A stretch of DNA of 64,000 nucleotides, taken from assembly GCA_022496805.1 (NCBI GenBank), contig CM040093.1, positions 13,308,213 to 13,372,212 of the forward strand, in the 5' to 3' direction. Below are positions 38,201 through 43,720 of the stretch, one piece after another. The translations under genes and the position numbers were made by a program. The stretch comes from Pohlia nutans. Lineage: Eukaryota > Streptophyta > Bryopsida > Bryales > Mniaceae. Under the pieces are notes generated by a model. It saw only the letters and a program-made list of their open reading frames with translations. It was not told the origin of the DNA and ran no database searches. How positions within the stretch are numbered: the stretch's first letter is position 1; every line of letters starts with the position of its first letter.

Positions 38201-41160
38201 GTCTGGGGAGAGCTCCACACGCACACGCCAAGGGAGTGCTCCCCACGCACGCACCTCCGGAGGGAGCTCCCCATGCAGGCGCCTCGGGAGAGCTCCCCAC
38301 GCACACGCCTCGGGAGAGAGCTCACCATGCAGCGCCTCGGGAGAGAGCTCACCATGCAGCGCCTCGGGAGAGCTCCCCACGCACGAGCCTAGGAAGTGCT
38401 CCCCACGCACGCGCCTAGGCAGTGCTTCCCACGCACGCGTCTTGGGAGAGCTCCCCACGCATGCGCCTGGGGAGAGCTTCCCACGCACGTGCCTGGGGAG
38501 TGCTCCCCACGCACGCGCCTTGGAAGTGCTTCCCACGCACACGCCTCGGGAGAGCTCCCCACGCACGCGCCTCGGGAGACCTCCTCATAGAGGCGCCTAG
38601 AGAGAGCTCCGAATGCACGCAACTGGGGACTGCTACCCACGCACGCGCCTCGGGAGAGAGCTCCCTATGCACGCGCCTCTGAAGAGCTCCCCACGCACGC
38701 GCCTCGGGAGAGCTCCCCACGCACACGCCTCGAGAGACAGCTCACCATGCACGCGCCTCAGGAGAGCTCCCCACCCACGCGCCTAGGGAGAGCTCCCCAC
38801 GCACGCGCCTGGGAAGTGTTCCCCATGCACGCGCCTTGAGAGAGCTCCACACGCACGCGCCTCGGGAGTGCTCCCCAAGCATGCGACAGGGGAGTGCTCC
38901 CCACGCACGCGTCTCAGGAGAGCTCCCCACGCACGCGCCTCGGGAGAGCTCGCCATGCACGCGCCTGGGGAGTGCTCCCGACGCACGCGACTGGGAAGTG
39001 CTCCCCACGCACGCGCATGGGGAGTGCTCCCCAGGCACGCGTCTCGAGAGAGCTCCCCACGCATGCGCCTGGGGAGAGCTCCCCACGTACGCGCCTCGGG
39101 AGAGCTCGCCACGCACGCGCCTAGGGAGTGCTCCCCACGCACACGTCTCGGGAGAGCTCCCCACGCACGCGTCCCAGGCGTGCTCCCCACGCATGCGCCT
39201 CGTGAGACCTCCTCATAGAGGCGCCTCGGGAGAGCTCGCCACGTACGCGACTGGGGAGTGCTCCCCACGCATGCGACTGGGGAGTGCTCCCCATGCACGC
39301 ACATGGGGAGTGCTCCCCACGCACGCGCAGGAGGAGTGCTCCCCACGCACACGTCTCGGGAGTGCTCCCCACGCATGCGCCTGGAAAGAGCTCTCCACGC
39401 ACGCGCCTCGGGAGAGCTCCCCACGCACGTGTTTCGGGCGTGCTCCCACGCACACGCCTTGGGAGAGCTCTCCACGTACGTGTCTCGGGCGTGCTCCCCA
39501 CGCACACGCCTCGGGAGACCTCCTCATAAAGGCGCGTAGGGAGAGCACCCGACGCACGCGACTTGGGAGTGCTCCTCACGCACACGCCTCGGGAGAGCTC
39601 CCCATGCACCCGCGTAGGCAGAGCTCCCCACGCATGTGCCTGGGGAGTACTTCCCATGCACGCGCCTCGAGAGAGCTCCCCACGCACGCGCCTGGGGAGA
39701 GCTCCCTATGCACGCGCCTGGAGAAAGCTCCCCACGCACGCGTCTGGGGAGTGCTCCCCACGAACGCGCCTCGGCAGAGCTCCCCACGCACGCGCCTAGA
39801 GAGAGCTCCCCACGCACGCGTCTGGGGAGAGCTCCACACGCACACGCCAAGGGAGTGCTCCCCACGCACGCACCTCGGGAGGGAGCTCCCCATGCATGCG
39901 CCTCGGGAGAGCTCCCCACGCACACGCCTCGAGAGAGAGCTCCCCATGCACGCGTCTCGGGTGAGCTCCCCACACAGGCGCCTGGGAAGTGCTCCCCATG
40001 CACGCGCCTCGGGAGAGCTCCACACGCACGCGCGAGGGGAGTGCTCCCCACGCACGCGCCTGGGGAGAGCTCTCCACGCACGCGTCTCGGGAGAGCTCCC
40101 CACGCATGCGCCTGGGGAGAGCTCCCCACGCACGCGCCTTGTGAGAGCTCCCCACGCACGCGTCTCGGGCGTGCTCCCCACACACGCGCCTCGAGAGACC
40201 TCCTCATAGAGGCGCCTAGGGAGAGCTCCCGACGCACGCGACTGGGGAGTGCTCCCCACGCACGCGCCTCGGGAGAGCTCCTCATGCACGCGCCTAGGGA
40301 GAGCTCCCCACACATGCGCCTGGGGAGTGCTTCCCATGCACGCGTCTCTGGAGAGCTCTCCACGCAGGCGCCTGGGGAGAGCTCCCCACGCACGGGCCTG
40401 GGGAGTGCTGCCCACGAACGCGCCTCGGGAGACCTCCCCACGCACGCATCTCGGGCGTGCTCCCCACGCACGCGCCTCGGGAGACCTCCCCATAGAGGCG
40501 CCTACGGAGAGCTCCCGATACACGCAACTGGGGAGTGCTCGCCACGCACGCGCCTCGGGAGAGCTCCCCATGCACGCGCCTAGGGAGAGCTCTCCACGCA
40601 TGCGCCTGGGGAGTGCTTCCCATGCACGCGTCTCTGGAGAGCTCTCCATGCAGGCGCCTGGGGAGAGCTCCCCACGCACGGGCCTGGGGAGTGCTGCCCA
40701 CGAACGCGCCTCGGGAGACCTCCCCACGCACGCATCTCGGGCGTGCTCCCCACGCACGCGCCTCGGGAGAACTCCCCATAGAGGCGCCTACGGAGAGCTC
40801 CCGACACACGCGACTGGGGAGTGCTTGCCACGCACGCGCCTCGGGAGAGCTCCCCATGCACGCGCCTAGGGAGAGCTCCCCACGCACGCGCCTCGGGAGA
40901 GCTCCCCACGCACGCGCCTCAGGAGAGCTCCCCACGCAAGACGCTGGGAGAGGCACCTAACAATTATGTGGAGAGACCTCCCGAACAAATAGGTCGCGAG
41001 ATCTCCCCACGGAAGCAGCTGAAGACCATATGAACTAATGAATTGCAAGACTGGGCAGGGTTGAGGAACTTACCTCATGGTCGTGGATGAATATCTCGCT
41101 GTCGAGGACGACGACAGTAGAATCCGGCAGCGCTTCGCGACGGCACTAAAAAGCGAGTGA
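17275..41160 (-). CDS. Gene A: ParB-like plus methyltransferase-like protein, 6 exons
   Basis: Exons: about 41,160-41,074, then 34,541-33,278, 21,674-21,201, 20,815-20,561, 20,506-19,787 and 18,902-17,275. All have GT-AG borders; phases agree (intron 1 phase 2, the rest phase 0). ATG sits at the very end of exon 1 (ATG AG|G). Product about 1,448 aa. Residues about 250-400 resemble a ParB/sulfiredoxin-type fold, with FWIVDGQHTVMASEAV (DGQH at about 333-336) in place of the DGhHR box. A basic TKRSRKK stretch lies near 181. Exon 5 and the start of exon 6 match the methyltransferase-like part of gene B, but motif I reads VNVWSGG and the DPPY position reads LFLPETG, so catalysis is unlikely. Exon 6 is acidic, then Ser/Pro/Arg-rich and disordered. 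One frame slip at a run of nine C (minus strand, 18,318-18,326) breaks exon 6. Start of exon 3 and start of exon 6 are the least certain borders. Confidence 0.68.
18950..19745. repeat. 27-bp palindrome array in intron 5 of gene A
   Basis: About 28 tandem units of a GGGGAG-NN-CTCCCC palindrome (NN mostly AC or GC on the plus strand) plus a 13-bp linker of the type ATGAACTTCCAAT. The period of 27 bp is nine codons, so frames stay open on both strands and yield false GRPPHELP-type peptides. It fills most of the intron between the exons ending at 19,787 and starting at 18,902. Confidence 0.85.
20878..21190. repeat. Degenerate palindrome array in intron 3 of gene A
   Basis: About ten units of the kind GGAGAGGTCTCCCTACAATC, with a period near 27 bp, between the exons ending at 21,201 and starting at 20,815. 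More diverged than the neighbouring arrays. Confidence 0.75.
21697..22001. repeat. Palindrome array in intron 2 of gene A, left part (split by copia)
   Basis: Units of GGGGAGGTCTCCCC with linkers such as ACTGCAAGTTCAT, period about 27 bp. The array is cut at 22,001 by the copia insertion and resumes with the same unit type at 32,920. Confidence 0.85.
22256..26401 (-). CDS. Ty1/copia Gag-Pol polyprotein, unit 1 (intact)
   Basis: One uninterrupted frame of 1,381 aa from ATG 26,401 (a GTG lies 9 nt upstream). Domains in order: UBN2-type Gag (about 1-200); CCHC zinc knuckle CFYCGKKGHIVKFC (about 224-237); three tandem copies of ASMSDxIExx (about 268-295); aspartic protease with DSGAT (about 319-323); GAG-pre-integrase LWHRRLGHLN; integrase core with DDFSRK, FRSDNGGEY and QNGVAERANRT; reverse transcriptase with YVDDLII; RNase H with CDADYAGD. 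The order protease-integrase-RT-RNase H defines the copia superfamily. The stop codon lies inside the 3' LTR, so the frame runs through the polypurine tract. All catalytic motifs are present. Confidence 0.93.
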   Translation of the reverse strand: MASFEGEGPKVVDKFDGVNFHLWKFKMEMVMAEKELWEIVEGSEEPPFSSTDPRIMQAYTRREKKAFAILALNLADSQLAHIRSCKTPAEAWSKLCNIHEAKTLANILFLRRKFFTIKMGEEDDMLAHINKVKALADQLNGCDVSVTDGDIVMTLLESLPSSYEYLIVAMESRPITELTLDYVTSRLLHELSRRKENESREDGAALVAKQSKNGGGGSSSDKVCFYCGKKGHIVKFCFKRKRDEKGESANNTKTRDDDEYAFTARYEASMSDGIEGDASMSDGIEGDASMSDWIEVGDEYANMASNVSCNGSTSDWIVDSGATSHMSPHKTCFHSYALINPRRVILGDDTVLEAVGKGQIVVDTEVRGRVKTITIQDVLHVPKLTANLLSVRQLVAKHLRVEFSDKGCYVLSPSRDEVAIIEEHEGLYHIKFSKVHSKESAALAHSNLKDDKLALWHRRLGHLNIKSVKTLRGMESGMDLHQLKVDASTFTCEGCIEGKQQRLPFAGEGATRATKVLEIVHSDVCGPMKTTSMGGCKYFVTFIDDFSRKIWLYPIKAKSECFEKFKEFKTLVENQSELKIKVFRSDNGGEYMSKKFDELLKNEGIARQTSAPYTPQQNGVAERANRTIVEMARSMLHAQNLKLDLWAEAVVNAVYTRNRCPTSAVEGMTPEQAWSGRQPCVAHMRIFGCIAYAKVPDERRTKLEAKALKCVFLGYCEGTKAYRLMSVDTRKIIRSRDVTFCEESTMEAPLEVGPSGSSGDVLVDTPSKSPSVVDVGDDDGDDEAGDTEVVEAPSSSKAKNGAKGTQEEQVSSSERRYPERSRKPPGEWWKNHIFPQVEDEHANVALSDGPLTIREAMQGEDAVKWEHAMQEEYDSLIANGTWQLTPIPKDRNPIGCKWVFRTKRDVSGIVVRHKARLVAKGFAQVHGVDFHETFAPVAKFTTIRCILAIGAALDLEMHQMDVKTAFLNGDLEEDIYMVQPEGFVQQGNEHLVCKLQKSLYGLKQSPRAWYQKIDTFLLAHGFTRSIADHSLYFMQEGQNVVIVIIYVDDLIILASLMSLMNALKGMLEREYEMSDLGELHFCLGVEFVRDRATRTITMSQGKYVMDVLKRFGMEDCKPVATPLDANSKLVKLSEEEYAMEAKSMAEVPYKQAVGSLMYAMIATRPDLAYPISMVSQHMARPGSMHWMTVKRIMRYLRGTSDVKLCLGGKDIVLSGYCDADYAGDTSDRRSTTGYMFKVGSGAVSWNSKRQQTTATSTVEAEYMATSHATKEAIWLRQLMVDVGCTQGEATTIMCDNQGCISLAKNPTHHSRTKHIDVQYHFIREKLELGVIHLEYCPTEHMVADVLTKGLCRDRHQRLVIAFGLRGFGSTQSGSIEVIDAT
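27696..31841 (-). CDS. Ty1/copia Gag-Pol polyprotein, unit 2 (intact)
   Basis: Second copy, offset by 5,440 bp from unit 1, also uninterrupted (1,381 aa from ATG 31,841). Only four amino-acid differences from unit 1 were noticed, all in the RT/RNase H half (L/V, N/H, P/S, A/T), plus a few silent changes and a different poly-T length in the leader. The same domains and motifs are intact. The near identity points to a recent event. Confidence 0.93.
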   Translation of the reverse strand: MASFEGEGPKVVDKFDGVNFHLWKFKMEMVMAEKELWEIVEGSEEPPFSSTDPRIMQAYTRREKKAFAILALNLADSQLAHIRSCKTPAEAWSKLCNIHEAKTLANILFLRRKFFTIKMGEEDDMLAHINKVKALADQLNGCDVSVTDGDIVMTLLESLPSSYEYLIVAMESRPITELTLDYVTSRLLHELSRRKENESREDGAALVAKQSKNGGGGSSSDKVCFYCGKKGHIVKFCFKRKRDEKGESANNTKTRDDDEYAFTARYEASMSDGIEGDASMSDGIEGDASMSDWIEVGDEYANMASNVSCNGSTSDWIVDSGATSHMSPHKTCFHSYALINPRRVILGDDTVLEAVGKGQIVVDTEVRGRVKTITIQDVLHVPKLTANLLSVRQLVAKHLRVEFSDKGCYVLSPSRDEVAIIEEHEGLYHIKFSKVHSKESAALAHSNLKDDKLALWHRRLGHLNIKSVKTLRGMESGMDLHQLKVDASTFTCEGCIEGKQQRLPFAGEGATRATKVLEIVHSDVCGPMKTTSMGGCKYFVTFIDDFSRKIWLYPIKAKSECFEKFKEFKTLVENQSELKIKVFRSDNGGEYMSKKFDELLKNEGIARQTSAPYTPQQNGVAERANRTIVEMARSMLHAQNLKLDLWAEAVVNAVYTRNRCPTSAVEGMTPEQAWSGRQPCVAHMRIFGCIAYAKVPDERRTKLEAKALKCVFLGYCEGTKAYRLMSVDTRKIIRSRDVTFCEESTMEAPLEVGPSGSSGDVLVDTPSKSPSVVDVGDDDGDDEAGDTEVVEAPSSSKAKNGAKGTQEEQVSSSERRYPERSRKPPGEWWKNHIFPQVEDEHANVALSDGPLTIREAMQGEDAVKWEHAMQEEYDSLIANGTWQLTPIPKDRNPIGCKWVFRTKRDVSGIVVRHKARLVAKGFAQVHGVDFHETFAPVAKFTTIRCILAIGAALDLEMHQMDVKTAFLNGDLEEDIYMVQPEGFVQQGNEHLVCKLQKSLYGLKQSPRAWYQKIDTFLVAHGFTRSIADHSLYFMQEGQHVVIVIIYVDDLIILASLMSLMNALKGMLEREYEMSDLGELHFCLGVEFVRDRATRTITMSQGKYVMDVLKRFGMEDCKPVATPLDANSKLVKLSEEEYAMEAKSMAEVPYKQAVGSLMYAMIATRSDLAYPISMVSQHMTRPGSMHWMTVKRIMRYLRGTSDVKLCLGGKDIVLSGYCDADYAGDTSDRRSTTGYMFKVGSGAVSWNSKRQQTTATSTVEAEYMATSHATKEAIWLRQLMVDVGCTQGEATTIMCDNQGCISLAKNPTHHSRTKHIDVQYHFIREKLELGVIHLEYCPTEHMVADVLTKGLCRDRHQRLVIAFGLRGFGSTQSGSIEVIDAT
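32920..33238. repeat. Palindrome array in intron 2 of gene A, right part
   Basis: Continuation of the array interrupted at 22,001, with the same linkers (for example ACTGCAATTTCAT) and period. It runs up to the donor site of exon 2 at 33,277. Confidence 0.85.
34655..35175. repeat. 28-bp palindrome array in intron 1 of gene A
   Basis: About 18 units of GGGGAGACCTCCCC plus a 14-bp linker such as GTGCTTGGGCTCTA or AGGCTGGGATGGTA. The linker and spacer dinucleotide (AC) differ from the adjacent 26-bp array, so this is a separate array. Confidence 0.85.
35390..40970. repeat. 5.6-kb 26-bp palindrome array in intron 1 of gene A
   Basis: More than 200 units of GGGAGAGCTCCCC-ACGCACGCGCCTC (26 bp), with variants using a TG spacer (GGGGAGTGCTCCCC) and 27-28-bp units (GGGAGAGAGCTCCCC). 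Higher-order structure: a nearly perfect 1,619-bp tandem duplication (about 36,660-38,278 and 38,279-39,897), and 286-bp units (11 x 26) at about 40,249, 40,535 and 40,821. Because units lack stop codons in most frames, long open frames of the kind GELPTHAPRESSPRTRL occur on both strands; they are artefacts of the repeat. The array makes up most of the 6.5-kb intron. Confidence 0.92.
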
Positions 41161-41183
41161 GGAAAAAGTGAGGTCGGGACAAC

Positions 41184-41190
41184 TTATATA
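41184..41190 (-). promoter_or_regulatory. TATA box of gene A
   Basis: TATATAA on the minus strand lies about 25-30 bp before the inferred transcription start (about 41,155-41,160) and about 110 bp before the start codon at the end of exon 1. Upstream, the motif TCGGCCGTGTA or close variants recurs at 41,292, 41,335, 41,356 and 41,376, and may be a repeated binding site. Confidence 0.6.
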
Positions 41191-41597
41191 GTGCGGAGCC
41201 GCCGCTTCAGATTCATCGGACGGTGCACACTGGACGCCCTAGATCTGACGATCCTCAGCGCGCCACGTCCACTGCCTAGTGTAGGGTCAATCTCGGCCGT
41301 GTACAAGGGCAAGGCAGCTTGGTAGTCCAGGGTTTTGGCCGTGTAGGTGCGGATGTCGGCCGTGTATGCCAGGGTCTCGGCCATGTCCATGGGAGAGGAT
41401 ATTTCAAAAAAAATATCAAAACACGTGGCGCCATCTGCGCCGTTCTTAATCCGGATCGGACGGCTCCGGCAGCCCACCAATGGGAAGCGACCTTAGGACA
41501 CTATGAGTATGAAACCCTACAATAAATCCCCATTTGAATGCGGCCAAGAATTTTGAGAGCCCACTTTTAAGTTTCAAGCCGCCACTTCCGTGTACTT

Positions 41598-41680
41598 TCC
41601 CACGTAATTGCTGCAGTGTCGACGTGGCGCATCCACCGTTTGACACGTGTCTTTTCTGACGTCATTTGCTGACGTGGCAA
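41598..41680. promoter_or_regulatory. Cluster of ACGT-core (bZIP-type) motifs between genes A and C
   Basis: Within about 80 bp there are CCACGTA (41,600), GACGTGGC (41,621), the palindromic GACACGTGTC with a G-box (41,642-41,651), TGACGTCA (41,657-41,664) and TGACGTGGC (41,670-41,678). ACGT cores are classic plant bZIP/bHLH sites. They sit between the minus-strand gene A promoter and the plus-strand gene C, so they could serve both. Confidence 0.55.
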
Positions 41681-41859
41681 GTGGGTTTCTTGACACCTGC
41701 TGCTCTATCTATTCATTTCTTATTCTCTTTTTACATTTAATTATTGTACGGTCCTATTTTTTCCATTTATTGTGTACGGAAATTTTGTTTCGACGGCGAC
41801 ATTCATCCCCGTCTAACACGCGGAAAGGAGATGTCCCTATCCGATTTGGTCTTATCCAT

Positions 41860-43720
41860 AGGGAGCCCTCCCTACATGGGAACCCTACAATGCCCGTTGG
41901 GAGGTCTCCCTAGCAGACGGGGCCCGTAGGGAGGTCTCCCCACGCGGATGGTCGAGACGACCGCTTCGCCTACATGGTCGCCCCTGTCACACGCCAGGGA
42001 GGCCTCCCGGAGTGCCAGGTGGGCAGCCGTCCCCTGTCCGCCCTCGGTGGGGAGCGCTAATTGATGGGGAGGTCTCCCCAGCCGGATGGCCAGAACAACC
42101 TCTTCGCCTGCATGGTCGCCCCTGTCACGCTTCAAGGAGGCCTCCCGGAGTGCCAGGTGGGCAGCCGTCCCCTGATCGCCCTCCGTGGGGAGCGCTAAAT
42201 GATGGGGAGGTCTCCCCACCCGGATGGCTTGGACGACATCTTCGCCTGCATGGTCGCCTTTGTCACGCGCCAGGGAGGCCTCCCGGAGTGCCAGGTGGGC
42301 AGCCGTCCCCTGTCCGCCCTCGGTGGGGAGCGCTAATTGATGGGGAGGTCTCCCCAGCCGGATGGCCAGAACAACCTCTTCGCCTGCATGGTCGCCCCTG
42401 TCACGCTTCAAGGAGGCCTCCCGGAGTGCCAGGTGGGCAGCCGTCCCCTGATCGCCCTCCGTGGGGAGCGCTAAATGATGGGGAGGTCTCCCCACCCGGA
42501 TGGCCGGGACGACATCTTCGCCTGCATGGTCGCCTTTGTCACGCGCCAGGGAGGCGTCCCGGAGTGCCAGGTGGGCAGCCGTCCCCTGTCCGCCCTCCGT
42601 GGGGAGCGCTAATTGATGGGGAGGTCTCCCCACCCGGATGGCCAGGACTACTTCTTCGCCTGCATGGTTGCCCCTGTCACGCTTCAAGGAGGCGTCCCGG
42701 AGTGCCAGGGGGGCAGCCGTCCCCTGATCGCCCTCCGTGGGGAGCGCTAAATGATGGGGAGGTCTCCCCACCCGGATGGCCGGGACGACCTCTTCGCCTC
42801 GATGGGCGCCTTTGTCACGCGCCAGGGAGGCCTCCGAAAGTGCCAGGTGGGCAGCCATCCCCTATCCGCCCTCTGTGGGGAGCGCTAATTGATGGGGAGG
42901 TCTCCCCACCCCAATAGCCGGGACGACATCTTCGCCTGCATGGTCGCCTTTGTGACGCGCCAGCGAGGCCTCCCGGAGTGCCAGGTGGGCAGCCGTCCCC
43001 TGTCCGCCCTCCGTGGCGAGCGCTAATTGATGGGGAGGTCTCCCCAGCCGGATGGCCAGGACTACCTCTTCGCCTGCATGGTCGCCCCTGTCACGCTTCA
43101 AGGAGGCCTCCCGAAGTGCCAGGTGGGCAGACGTCCCCTGATCGCCCTCCGTGGGGAGCGCTAAATGATGGGGAGGTCTCCCCACCCGGATGGCCGGGAC
43201 GACCTCTTCGCCTCGATGGGCGCCTTTGTCACGCGCCAGGGAGGCCTCCCGAAGTGCCAGGTGGGCAGCCATCCCCTATCCGCCCTCCGTGGGGAGCGCT
43301 AATTGATGGGGAGGTCTCCCCACCCGGATAGCCGGGACGACATCTTCGCCTGCATGGTCGCCTTTGTCACGCGCCAGGGAGGCCTCCCGGAGTGCCAGGT
43401 GGGCAGCCGTCCCCTGTCCGCCCTCCGTGGCGAGCGCTAATTGATGGGGAGGTCTCCCCAGCCGGATGGCCAGGACTACCTCTTCGCCTGCATGGTCGCC
43501 CCTGTCACGCTTCAAGGAGGCCTCCCGAAGTGCCAGGTGGGCAGCCGTCCCCTGATCGCCCTCCGTGGGGAGCGCTAAATGATGGGGAGGTCTCCCCACC
43601 CGGATAGCCGAGACGACATCTTCGCCTGCATGGTCGCCTTTGTCACGCGCCAGGGAGGCCTTCCAGGCTGCCAGGCGGGTAGCCATCGCCCATCCGTCCT
43701 CTGAGGGGAGCGTTTGCGGT
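41860..43720. repeat. 138-bp tandem array upstream of gene C, A/B dimers
   Basis: Twelve occurrences of GATGGGGAGGTCTCCCC are spaced by exactly 138 bp (42,063, 42,201, 42,339 and so on to 43,581). Successive units alternate between type A (linker AATTGATGGGG, GCTTCAAGGAGG) and type B (AAATGATGGGG, GCGCCAGGGAGG), so the true repeat is a 276-bp dimer. Each unit also holds a second, weaker palindrome (GGGAGGCCTCCCGG). 138 bp equals 46 codons, so both strands stay open; two units carry a base change making TAG on the minus strand. Probably lies in the 5' UTR or first intron of gene C. Confidence 0.9.

Noticed and set aside
35390..40970. Many long open frames on both strands (Arg/Pro/Ala/Ser-rich peptides of 60-457 aa).
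   Set aside because: They follow from a 26-bp repeat unit that lacks stop codons in most frames, occur equally on both strands, and lie in an intron of gene A.
35390..43720. Regular palindromic repeats with spacers, as in a CRISPR array.
   Set aside because: The linkers are themselves repeated rather than unique, there are no cas genes, and the context is a eukaryotic intron.
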